Assembly (NCBI GenBank): GCA_937907415.1
Contig: CALCHY010000278.1
Location: 1-25,342, forward strand
Direction of reading: 5' to 3'
Length of the DNA stretch: 25,342 nucleotides
Source: an uncultured Trueperaceae bacterium
GTDB lineage: Bacteria; Deinococcota; Deinococci; Deinococcales; Trueperaceae
Positions 5,261 through 12,020 of the stretch are shown here, piece after piece. A model generated the notes under the pieces. That model worked only from the letters and a program-made list of their open reading frames with translations, was not told the DNA's origin and searched no databases. The translations under genes were made by a program, and so were the position numbers. Within the stretch, counting starts at the first letter, position 1. Each line of letters opens with the position of its first letter.

Positions 5261-6447
5261 TCATCGAGTCGGCCCCCGCGCATCCAGAGAATTACGACAC
5301 TGGCCGTTTCGGCCACACGGTCAGGCGCGTGGTCATCCACTTGGCTGACGGGTCGCTGGCTGGCACGTCTGCGTGGTTCGCGAACCCGGCCGCGCAGGTC
5401 AGCGCCCACTACACGATCGGGCTCGACGGTCGCGTGCTGCAGCACGTCGGTGAGGCTGACACCGCCTGGCACGCTGGCGACGCCACCGCGAATCGCGAGA
5501 GCGTCGGCGTTGAGCACGAGGGGCGCCACCCTGAGGGTGGGGCTTGGGTGCCCGGCCGAATCCAGTTGGAGGCCAGCGCCAAGTTGGTGGCGGAAATCTG
5601 CTTGCGGCACGGCATCGCGCCGAGTGTCGAGACGATCGTGCCGCACTCGAGCATCAACCCGCGCAAGCCGCGTTGCCCCGGGCCCGGCTTCCCGTTCACG
5701 GGTTTCATCGGACTGGTGCGGGCGCACCTGGCGCCGCCCAAGCCGGTCGGCTTGGCGGTAGGTGACGTTATCCCCGTGCGCCTGTTTGACCCCTCGAGTA
5801 ACGAACAGATCGGCGAGGGCAGCAGTATCCACGGCACCGACAAGGTTTACGTCAAGCGTATCGGGCCGCTGCGTGCGGCTGTTCAACCGCTGGCCGTCGC
5901 GGCCAGCCTGGGCGCCGCAGGCGCCAACGAGGAGGACGCAATGATCGAGTTCGTCGCTAAGTTCTGGCAATCCGGTTGGCTCGCCAAGGTCGTCTGCGTC
6001 GTGTTCGGCGTGGCCGTGCTGGCGCTGCTATGGCTGATGTTCTCCGGCCGGGCGTTCGCGCAGGTCGCCAACCCCGAACTGCTGCAGCCCAGCACGTGGT
6101 TCACCAGCCTCGAAGCTGTGCTCTTCGTCACGGCGCTCATTGCCGGTTGGGTCACCAAGCTCGCCACCGCGCTCGGTAAGGATTGGTTCAAGACGCAAGG
6201 CACTTCTACGGTGGCGCTCTCAGGCGTCATCGCGGCCCTCATCGGCGGCGTCGGTGGTTGGTTGTCGCTCGGCGTGTTCGCTGGAGCCGGTGGCCTGACA
6301 GGCGCGATCGCCGCCATCGGCACCGCAGTCCTAGCGTTCCTCGGCTCTAACGCCTCCGCGAAGGCGGACCGTCAGGCGTTGGCTGGCGCCGTGCAGCGTG
6401 CCGACGAGGCGACCTCCGCCGCGGCGGCCAAGGCGCGCCTGTTGTGA
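5257..6447 (+). CDS. endolysin, N-acetylmuramoyl-L-alanine amidase, in frame with a holin-like membrane domain
   Basis: GTG 5257 is preceded by GGGGGG and couples to the gene before it. Residues 20-150 form an Amidase_2 (T7-lysozyme-type) domain that cleaves the bond between MurNAc and L-alanine in peptidoglycan. Likely zinc ligands are H28 (VVIH), H130 (VPH) and C140 (RCPG), with the family signatures SAHY, AWHAG and SVGVEHEG. Residues 150-228 are a linker with short strands. No stop follows: the frame continues into a membrane domain (residues 229-396) that has its own ribosome site and ATG at 5941. Full-length translation would tether the amidase to the membrane, with the catalytic domain on the N-terminal side. 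Separate production of the membrane domain is equally possible. Alternatively, a missing stop codon between two once-separate genes may explain the fusion. The amidase assignment is firm. The fusion needs protein evidence. Confidence 0.9.
   Translation: MIIESAPAHPENYDTGRFGHTVRRVVIHLADGSLAGTSAWFANPAAQVSAHYTIGLDGRVLQHVGEADTAWHAGDATANRESVGVEHEGRHPEGGAWVPGRIQLEASAKLVAEICLRHGIAPSVETIVPHSSINPRKPRCPGPGFPFTGFIGLVRAHLAPPKPVGLAVGDVIPVRLFDPSSNEQIGEGSSIHGTDKVYVKRIGPLRAAVQPLAVAASLGAAGANEEDAMIEFVAKFWQSGWLAKVVCVVFGVAVLALLWLMFSGRAFAQVANPELLQPSTWFTSLEAVLFVTALIAGWVTKLATALGKDWFKTQGTSTVALSGVIAALIGGVGGWLSLGVFAGAGGLTGAIAAIGTAVLAFLGSNASAKADRQALAGAVQRADEATSAAAAKARLL
5941..6447 (+). CDS. nested holin-like membrane protein (168 aa)
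   Basis: ATG 5941 lies in the endolysin frame and is preceded by GAGGAGG at 5929-5935 with a 5-base spacer, one of the best ribosome sites in the window. The 168-residue product has a basic N terminus and a first hydrophobic helix at about 15-34 ending in GRAFAQ, which looks like a signal-peptidase site. Hydrophobic segments follow at about 54-72, 89-113 and 118-135, with a charged alanine-rich tail. Several short membrane helices next to an endolysin fit a holin, which would form the membrane lesion that releases the enzyme. The cleavage-like site is unusual for a holin and recalls pilin-type signal sequences, so the identity is inferred mainly from context. Confidence 0.6.
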   Translation: MIEFVAKFWQSGWLAKVVCVVFGVAVLALLWLMFSGRAFAQVANPELLQPSTWFTSLEAVLFVTALIAGWVTKLATALGKDWFKTQGTSTVALSGVIAALIGGVGGWLSLGVFAGAGGLTGAIAAIGTAVLAFLGSNASAKADRQALAGAVQRADEATSAAAAKARLL

Positions 6448-6845
6448 AGCGGGGCGGCTGGCGCCGCCTGCTGCTGGTGCTGGCGACGCCCCTGCTGATC
6501 AGCGCGGCGTCCGCGCAGACCAGTTGGGGCGTGCGCATCGACGTCGACCTACCCATCGACCAGACGGTGGTCGAGTTCGTGGCCAATCCACTAGGCTACG
6601 CACGCGATCACCGCGACGTGCTGGACGCCCGCGCTTACGTCGAGACCGACCTGGTCGGTCTCGAAGGCCGCTACCGCAGCTCCACCGAGGCGTTCCTGGG
6701 CGCCTACTACATATTCCGTAGCACCACCCTGTTCGGCCAGTCGCTGGAGAGCCGCATCGGCGTGTACGCCGGCCGCGACTTCCGCGCCAGCGAGTGGTAC
6801 CTGCGTCTGCGCGGCACCCTGCTGCTGTACGGCCAACTCCCCTAG
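6444..6845 (+). CDS. exported protein with signal peptide in the lysis region (133 aa)
   Basis: GTG 6444 overlaps the upstream stop (GTGA). The 133-residue product has a classical Sec signal: basic start KRGGWRR, hydrophobic core LLLVLATPLLI and a cleavage site after SAASA, giving a mature protein from QTSWG. The mature part alternates polar and hydrophobic residues with aromatic girdles (GAYYIFRSTTLF, SEWYLRLRGTLLLYG) and ends in a hydrophobic short segment, as in small outer-membrane beta-barrels. No lipobox cysteine is present, so it is not a typical outer-membrane spanin. It could aid outer-membrane disruption or be a lysogenic surface protein. Confidence 0.7.
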   Translation: MKRGGWRRLLLVLATPLLISAASAQTSWGVRIDVDLPIDQTVVEFVANPLGYARDHRDVLDARAYVETDLVGLEGRYRSSTEAFLGAYYIFRSTTLFGQSLESRIGVYAGRDFRASEWYLRLRGTLLLYGQLP

Positions 6846-6857
6846 GAGGGCAACGCG

Positions 6858-7202
6858 ATGTTTAAGCGAAACGACCCTGCCCGCCAACGGGCTTTGCGCG
6901 GCGTGATCCTGCGCCTAGCGCACTTGGCCGCGGCATCCGAAGCGTCTAACCCTGATGATCCCTACAGCATCAGTCGCACCGTGCTGGTGCAGACGCTCGA
7001 AGCCACCGATGGACTGCCTGCCAGCGACGAGCTGCGCGGCGCGTTGAGGTACTTGGAGGCCAAGCAGTACGTTCAGGTTCGTTGGTTGCGTGACGGCACC
7101 GGCGAGTTCGTGAGCTTCCGGCTCGAGGCCGCCGGTATCGACTTGGTCGAGGGCACCACTCGAGACCCGGGTGTGGGCTTCCAGCGCCGCCGGGACTATT
7201 GA
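6858..7202 (+). CDS. probable winged-helix small phage protein (114 aa)
   Basis: ATG 6858 follows TAGGAGG. The 114-residue protein has helices in the first half (RQRALRGVILRLAHLAAASE) and a pattern at about 46-95 of helix, helix, strand, turn, strand (ELRGALRYLEAKQYVQVRWL then GEFVSFRLEAAGIDLVEG) that reads like a winged-helix fold. Small proteins of this kind occur upstream of the terminase genes in Mu-like phages. A role in regulation or packaging is possible, but no specific family can be assigned by eye. Confidence 0.65.
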   Translation: MFKRNDPARQRALRGVILRLAHLAAASEASNPDDPYSISRTVLVQTLEATDGLPASDELRGALRYLEAKQYVQVRWLRDGTGEFVSFRLEAAGIDLVEGTTRDPGVGFQRRRDY

Positions 7203-7203
7203 C

Positions 7204-7440
7204 GTGCCGGAGACGTCACGCATCGAGCGGATGGAGGACAAGATGGCCAGCCTAGAGGTGGCCACTGCCCACGGGTTCGGCGAGGTGCGCCAGGATATAG
7301 CGCACGTCCGGCAGTTGGTGGAGGCAACCCTTGATCGGCCACCGGCGCCGCCGCCTATCTGGGTGCTGCTCTTGAGCAGTGGCACGTTCCTGGTCGGGAT
7401 GGCGAGCTTGATCTTGTCCGTGTCGCAGCTCGTCAAGTGA
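7204..7440 (+). CDS. small coiled-coil/transmembrane protein (78 aa)
   Basis: GTG 7204 lies one base after the previous stop and gives 78 residues starting MPETSRIERMEDKMASLEVA. The first 40 residues form a charged helix, followed by a proline-rich linker (DRPPAPPPI) and one membrane helix at about 50-73 (WVLLLSSGTFLVGMASLIL). Mu-like phages carry small membrane proteins just before their terminase genes, which matches this position. The role is unknown; spanin-like or lysis-accessory functions are possible. Confidence 0.65.
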   Translation: MPETSRIERMEDKMASLEVATAHGFGEVRQDIAHVRQLVEATLDRPPAPPPIWVLLLSSGTFLVGMASLILSVSQLVK

Positions 7441-7450
7441 GGGGGTCGCC

Positions 7451-8005
7451 GTGACCGACGCTGTCGACCGCAGCGACTTCCAGATCACAGAGCGGCGTTG
7501 CAAGGTTTGCGCGAGCCCGGTCCGCGCCGAGGTAGACGCCAGGCTCTTAGGGGACGTCCGCAACGTGGACGACCGACTGTACACCTACGACGAGATCGTG
7601 GAGTGGGCCGCCGGCGAGGGCGTCAGCCTCACCCCGAGCGGCCTCAGCCGGCACCGGCACAGCCATCTGCAGCCGAGCGTCCTGATGGCCCTCGAAACGC
7701 AAAGGTACATGGACGCGATCGCCAAGGCTACCGGCCGCAAGCTGAGCTTGCACTCGGCCGTGGCCAACGTCATTGCCACCAAGACCTTGCGTGAACTCGA
7801 CGGCTTGGACGCGAGCCAGCTGGATCCGGAAAAGCTCTTGCGCGTGGCCCTGCGAGCTGCTGAGGTCTCCCTAAAGATCGAGAAGGCTGAGCAGCAACTC
7901 TCGCCTGAGGTGGCCGCGAAGATCGACGAGCGACTCACTGCTGCAGGGCTGGAGGAGGACGTGCTCCGCCGGATTCGCAGCGAGATCTACGGTCTCACCA
8001 CGTGA
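7451..8005 (+). CDS. terminase small subunit, Mu gp27-like
   Basis: GTG 7451 with GGGGG at 7441-7445. The 184-residue protein has an N-terminal CKVC...RAEVD element. A helix-turn-helix-like segment with SLTPSGLSRHRHSHL follows (about residues 56-70), then long helices ending in a charged C terminus (EEDVLRRIRSEIYGL). This arrangement matches the gp27-like (DUF3486-type) small terminase of Mu phages, which helps recognise phage DNA and feeds it to the large subunit. It directly precedes the large terminase, as expected. The Cys-x2-Cys-His-x-His composition suggests a zinc-stabilised DNA-binding head. The family assignment comes from order and pattern, not a search. Confidence 0.75.
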   Translation: MTDAVDRSDFQITERRCKVCASPVRAEVDARLLGDVRNVDDRLYTYDEIVEWAAGEGVSLTPSGLSRHRHSHLQPSVLMALETQRYMDAIAKATGRKLSLHSAVANVIATKTLRELDGLDASQLDPEKLLRVALRAAEVSLKIEKAEQQLSPEVAAKIDERLTAAGLEEDVLRRIRSEIYGLTT

Positions 8006-8086
8006 GTGTCTAGCGGGGCGGTGCCACTTGCGCCGCTCACGCTGGCTCGATTCCAGCCTCGCTCCCAACCGACTTAGGAGGTGACC

Positions 8087-9397
8087 GTGCCCGACACCGC
8101 GAGTTCGCAAGGGATTCTGCTGCCCTACCAGCGGCGTTGGGTTGAGGACACCAGCCGCTTCAAGGGCTGGCTGGCAGCAAGGCAGATTGGCAAGTCGTTC
8201 GCAGTGACTCTAGAGGCCGCGCTCGACGCTGTTGAGCGCCGCACCTTGTGGGTGTTCTTGAGCGCCGGCGAGCGTCAGTCGCGCGAGATGGCGGACAAAG
8301 CCGAGCTCCACCTGCGAGCCCTGGCCATCGCCGCCGAAGCGCTCGAGTCGACGTTCTTCGACGAAGAGGGCCGCCCCTACAAACAACTCGAGCAACGCTT
8401 GCCCAACGGCAGCCGACTGTTGTTCTTGCCGGCTAACCCTGCGACCGCTCGCGGTTACTCGGGCAACGTGGTGCTTGACGAGTTCGCGTTCCACGCTGAT
8501 GCTCGCGCTATCTGGTCGGCGCTGTACCCGACTATTTCGCGTAATCCTCAGTACCGCTTGAGGGTGCTCAGCACCCCGAATGGTCAAGGAGCCGATAACA
8601 AGTTCTGGGAGCTTTGGAGCGATCACCTGCGTCTTGGCGACGAGGACGTGTGGAGCTGGCACCGCACGGATATTTATGACGCTGTGGCTCAGGGCCACCC
8701 GATAGACCTCGACGAGCTTAGGGCGGGCATAAAGGACGCCCAGGCGTGGGCGCAAGAGTTCGAGCTTGAGTTCTTGGACGAGGTTTCTGCTTACCTGACC
8801 TACGAGTTGATATCGACGGTGGAGGACCCGTACGCGACCACTGACCTGCTGCTCGAGGACATCGACCTGGCCTTGGGTGATCTCTATCTGGGTTTTGACA
8901 TCGGCCGCCACCGCGACTTGTCTGTCATCTGGCTGTTGCAGCGAGTCGCTGACGTGCTGTGGACCCGCCGCGTTATCGAGCTCGAAAGCACGTCTTTCTC
9001 GGCGCAGCGCGAGGTGCTGTACAGCCTGCTGCCAAAGGTGCGCCGTGCCTGCATCGATGCCACCGGCCTTGGCATGCAGCTCGCTGAGGAGGCGAGAACG
9101 AAGTACCGCCAGGTGGAGGCGGTCACGTTCACCAACGCCGTCAAGTCGGACTTGGCAACTACGCTGCGGCGAACGTTCGAGGACAGGACGGTGCGAATCC
9201 CGATCGACGATCCGATCAGGGAGGACCTGCACAGTGTTCGGAGGATCGTCACAAGTAGCAACAACATCCGCTTTGACGCCGAGCGTGACGCTGGTAGTCA
9301 CGCTGACCGATTCTGGGCGTTGGCGTTGGCTGTGCATGCTCAGTCGAGCAACGTCTACACGCCGTATGAAAGCCTCTCAGTTGCTCGCCGTGCGTGA
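8087..9397 (+). CDS. terminase large subunit, Mu gp28-like
   Basis: GTG 8087 was preferred over GTG 8081 because AGGAGG at 8076-8081 then has a 5-base spacer. The 436-residue protein is the DNA-packaging motor. The ATPase half has a Walker A variant ARQIGKS (31-37), Walker B VVLDE (128-132) and the coupling motif LSTPNG (161-166). The nuclease half has the RNase H-like acidic set: D271 in GFDIG, D324 in IDATG and D407 in HADRFW. It uses ATP to drive DNA into the procapsid and cuts it when the head is full. Mu-type phages package headful from the prophage, taking in flanking host DNA. Length and motifs are complete. It lies directly downstream of the small subunit after an 81-base gap. Confidence 0.95.
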   Translation: MPDTASSQGILLPYQRRWVEDTSRFKGWLAARQIGKSFAVTLEAALDAVERRTLWVFLSAGERQSREMADKAELHLRALAIAAEALESTFFDEEGRPYKQLEQRLPNGSRLLFLPANPATARGYSGNVVLDEFAFHADARAIWSALYPTISRNPQYRLRVLSTPNGQGADNKFWELWSDHLRLGDEDVWSWHRTDIYDAVAQGHPIDLDELRAGIKDAQAWAQEFELEFLDEVSAYLTYELISTVEDPYATTDLLLEDIDLALGDLYLGFDIGRHRDLSVIWLLQRVADVLWTRRVIELESTSFSAQREVLYSLLPKVRRACIDATGLGMQLAEEARTKYRQVEAVTFTNAVKSDLATTLRRTFEDRTVRIPIDDPIREDLHSVRRIVTSSNNIRFDAERDAGSHADRFWALALAVHAQSSNVYTPYESLSVARRA

Positions 9398-9445
9398 CGC
9401 CGCAGAATCGCCGTAAACGGCTTGCGCCTAGGGGCGCGGCCGGAT

Positions 9446-9538
9446 ATGCGCGAAATCACGCCCGAGGCGCTGCACTATGCGTTTAACGGCGTGCACCACC
9501 TCGTTAGGATTCGGCTCCCGAGTCAAGAAACGTCCTGA
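9446..9538 (+). CDS. possible 30-aa ORF in the terminase-portal gap
   Basis: The 202-base gap 9398-9599 contains GCCGT-AA-ACGGC and GCGCCTAGGGGCGC inverted repeats and one protein-like short frame from ATG 9446 to TGA 9538. It begins MREITPEALHYAFNGVHHLV and is 30 residues long. It has no good ribosome site. It could be a small gene or the remnant of one. An in-frame extension of the portal upstream to ATG 9477 also crosses the gap but reads less like protein. Confidence 0.25.
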   Translation: MREITPEALHYAFNGVHHLVRIRLPSQETS

Positions 9539-9599
9539 AGGTACTAGGGCTTGTATCCATCGACCGTTTCACCCCCCACATCTTGTGGTTGGAGGCACC

Positions 9600-11111
9600 G
9601 TGGCGCGACCAGATACCCAGGTTTACAGCGAGCCGTCGCCACGCGTGTGGGCGGACTGGAGCCCGCCACGAGTCAAGGCGGTGCTACAGCAACTACAGCG
9701 CGGTGATCTCTCGGCCGCGGGCGGCCTGGCGGACGCCGTCCTCGCTGATGACCGCGTGCAGGCAGCGCTTGGCACCCGCATCAACGGCGTGCTCGGCCTG
9801 CCACTTGCGTTTGAGGCGAGTGACGATACGCCCGCCGCAGCGCGAGCCGCTGAGCTCCTCGAAATCGACTGGTGGGCGTTCGCCGATGAGGCGACCCTCG
9901 TCGAGTGGATCTCCTACGCCCTGCTGGTCGGCGCGTGCCTCGCTGAACTGGTGTGGGACACCAGCGGCGAGCGGAGCTTGCCGCGCCTCAAGGTGTGGCA
10001 CCCCAGCAACACCCGCCGCAAGGACGGCAAGTGGGAGATCCGCCAGGCGAACGACAAGTGGCTGCCTGTCGAGCCTGGTGACGGCAAGTGGGCGTTGCTC
10101 GCGCCGTTCGGCGAGCGCCGCGCCGGCACCCGCGCCCTCATCCGAGGCGTAGCCATCGCCTGGTTGAGCAAAGCGTACGCGCTCTCAGACTGGAACCGCT
10201 ACAGCGAGATCCACGGCAGCCCGACCCGCGTCGGTCGTTCGCCCATGGGCGCCAGCGCCGACGAGCGCCGCTCGTTCCGCGACGACCTGGCCAGCCTCGC
10301 TCACGACTCCTCGATAGTCGTCCCGGACGGTTGGACGGTCGAGCTGCTCGAAGCCAAGATTGGCTCGGGCGAAGTATTCAAGAAACTCATCGACTGGGCC
10401 GACAAGGCGATCTCGATTGCCATCCTTGGCCAGAACTTGACGACCGACGTGGAGGGCGGCAGTCTCGCCGCTGCGAAGGTGCACGAGAACGTCCGCGCTG
10501 ACCTGGTGCAAGCCGACGCTGAAGTGGTGGCCACCACCACTCACGACGAGGTCGTAACCTGGTGGGCGGAGTTTAATCTCGGCCGCAGAGACTTGGCGCC
10601 GTGGCCCAAGTGGGACACCATGCCCCCCGTTGATGAGCGCGAACTCGCGGAGGCGCTCGGTGCTCGCGCCCAAGCACTCCTGACGCTAAGCACCGCGCAG
10701 CTGCAGACGGGCCTGCCAATCGACTGGCCGGCCCTCGCCGGGCAGCTCGGCATCCCGTTGGTCGAGGGCGCACCGTTGGCCGCGCCGCAATCGCTCGAGC
10801 GCCTGGCGGACGTGCGCGGCTTGCGATTAGCCAGTGGCGACGACATCGACACGGCACGCGGCTTTGTCCGCGGCCAGGTGTACGCCGACCGCCTAGTCGA
10901 CGTGAGTACCGGTCGTGGCGCCACGGCCATGCGCCCCGTGCTCGATCGCGTGCTGGACCTGGTGCGCAGCGCCACCTCTTACGACGAGATCCGGAACACG
11001 CTCCTGAGCGAGTACGCGGGCCTCGACGTCGACGACTTGGCGGACCTCACCGAATCCACTCTGTTGCTGGCCAGCCTCAGTGGCCGCCTGGCGGTGATCG
11101 ACGATGCGTAA
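9600..11111 (+). CDS. portal protein, Mu gp29-like
   Basis: GTG 9600 follows GGAGG at 9591-9595. The 503-residue protein begins MARPDTQVYSEPSPRVWADW. It has the features of the Mu gp29/DUF935 portal family. These include an early segment on paired sites (LADAVLADDRVQAALGTRIN), a tryptophan-rich centre (ALLVGACLAELVWDTSGERS) and a conserved region around GVAIAWLSKAYALSDWNRYS. Further on is the glutamine-asparagine loop ILGQNLTTDVEGGSLAAAKV. Portals form the dodecameric ring through which the terminase moves DNA and to which the neck attaches. It sits between the large terminase and the F-like head protein, as in Mu. The stop overlaps the next ATG by 8 bases. Confidence 0.9.
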   Translation: MARPDTQVYSEPSPRVWADWSPPRVKAVLQQLQRGDLSAAGGLADAVLADDRVQAALGTRINGVLGLPLAFEASDDTPAAARAAELLEIDWWAFADEATLVEWISYALLVGACLAELVWDTSGERSLPRLKVWHPSNTRRKDGKWEIRQANDKWLPVEPGDGKWALLAPFGERRAGTRALIRGVAIAWLSKAYALSDWNRYSEIHGSPTRVGRSPMGASADERRSFRDDLASLAHDSSIVVPDGWTVELLEAKIGSGEVFKKLIDWADKAISIAILGQNLTTDVEGGSLAAAKVHENVRADLVQADAEVVATTTHDEVVTWWAEFNLGRRDLAPWPKWDTMPPVDERELAEALGARAQALLTLSTAQLQTGLPIDWPALAGQLGIPLVEGAPLAAPQSLERLADVRGLRLASGDDIDTARGFVRGQVYADRLVDVSTGRGATAMRPVLDRVLDLVRSATSYDEIRNTLLSEYAGLDVDDLADLTESTLLLASLSGRLAVIDDA

Positions 11112-11316
11112 CCCAATAAGGCGGTGGTTGTTCCGCCGCACGACGCTTACGCCCGCCGAACGCCTCACCCGAGAGATCAGACGCTACGCCCGCGCTCAGG
11201 GCGTGAGCGAGGCGGAGGTGATCCAGGGGCTCGCCCGCCTCAACCCCGTCAAGGGACGTAGTGCGAGCGTGCCGCTCAATAGGGCGCAGCGCCGCGCGAA
11301 AGCGCGGAGCGGCTGA
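11104..11316 (+). CDS. small basic hypothetical protein between portal and F-like gene (70 aa)
   Basis: ATG 11104 overlaps the portal stop by 8 bases. The 70-residue product is strongly basic (MRNPIRRWLFRRTTLTPAER at its start, ending NRAQRRAKARSG) and contains a helical segment with GVSEAEVIQGLARL. It may bind nucleic acid or act as a small head-assembly factor. No family is recognised. The stop TGA shares its last base with the ATG of the next gene. Confidence 0.65.
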   Translation: MRNPIRRWLFRRTTLTPAERLTREIRRYARAQGVSEAEVIQGLARLNPVKGRSASVPLNRAQRRAKARSG

Positions 11317-12020
11317 TGGCCAACCCCGACCCGGGCAGGGTCATCGCGGAGGAGGCCATCAGTTGGTTCCGCGCCCGCGTGCCAATCACGCCCGCCGGGT
11401 GGCGGCGCCTCGAGATCGAGGCCAAGCGCCGCGCCTTCACGGTCAGCCAAGTCAGCAAGCTCGACGTCATCCTCGACGTCTGGCGAGCAGTCGACCGCGC
11501 CGTTACCCAGGGGCAGTCCCTCGAGGACTTCCAGGCGGCCATAACGGACCGACTCGAGACCGCCTGGGGCGGCACGGTCAGTCAGCCGGCGCACCGGCTC
11601 GAGACCATCTACCGCACCAACACCCAGTCCGCATACAGCGCCGGCAGATGGCAGCAACAGACTGATCCGGACGTGCTCCGAGCCCGGCCCTACTGGCTCT
11701 ACGACAGCGTGATGGACAGCCAAACCAGCGCCTTGTGCACCGCCCTCAACGGCACACTTCTCCCGCACGATCACGAGTTCTGGGCCACGCGCTACCCGCC
11801 GAACCATCACCGGTGCCGCGCCGGAGTGCGCAGCCTCACGGAGTCCGGCGCTAGGCGTCGTGGAGGCGTGACCCCAGCGCCACCCACTGCTCCGCCACTC
11901 AAGGGATTTGACACCCTCCCGGGACTAGACGACTGGGAGCCGGACCTGACCAAGTACCCGCCTCAAGCGGTGCAGGCGTACCAGGCGCTGCGGAAGGAGT
12001 TCGACGATGGCCAGAACTAA
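11316..12020 (+). CDS. minor head protein, Mu F-like (SPP1 gp7 type)
   Basis: ATG 11316 in a TGATG junction. The 234-residue protein has the signature of Phage_Mu_F / SPP1 gp7 proteins. Helices come first, then ETIYRTNTQSAYSAGRWQQQ, then the D-S-x-x-S-x-x-C core (DSVMDSQTSALCTALNGTLL). It ends with a histidine/cysteine cluster (PPNHHRCRAG) that probably binds metal. In Mu and SPP1 such proteins associate with the portal and act early in head assembly or in DNA ejection. It is shorter than Mu F but similar to minimal family members. It overlaps the protease gene by 14 bases. Confidence 0.9.
   Translation: MANPDPGRVIAEEAISWFRARVPITPAGWRRLEIEAKRRAFTVSQVSKLDVILDVWRAVDRAVTQGQSLEDFQAAITDRLETAWGGTVSQPAHRLETIYRTNTQSAYSAGRWQQQTDPDVLRARPYWLYDSVMDSQTSALCTALNGTLLPHDHEFWATRYPPNHHRCRAGVRSLTESGARRRGGVTPAPPTAPPLKGFDTLPGLDDWEPDLTKYPPQAVQAYQALRKEFDDGQN

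Noticed and set aside
7979..8070. tRNA-like 3' half: a T-arm-like GCTGG-CTCGATT-CCAGC at 8041-8058 followed by an acceptor-like CTCGCTC
   Set aside because: The first loop base is not T, no paired anticodon stem exists, and the matching 5' acceptor would lie inside the small terminase gene.
8210..9337. 375-residue open frame on the - strand
   Set aside because: It is antisense to the large terminase, whose motifs are complete. The long frame is a GC-content artefact.
9477..9599. N-terminal extension of the portal from ATG 9477
   Set aside because: The extension reads poorly as protein, and GTG 9600 has a good GGAGG at the right distance.
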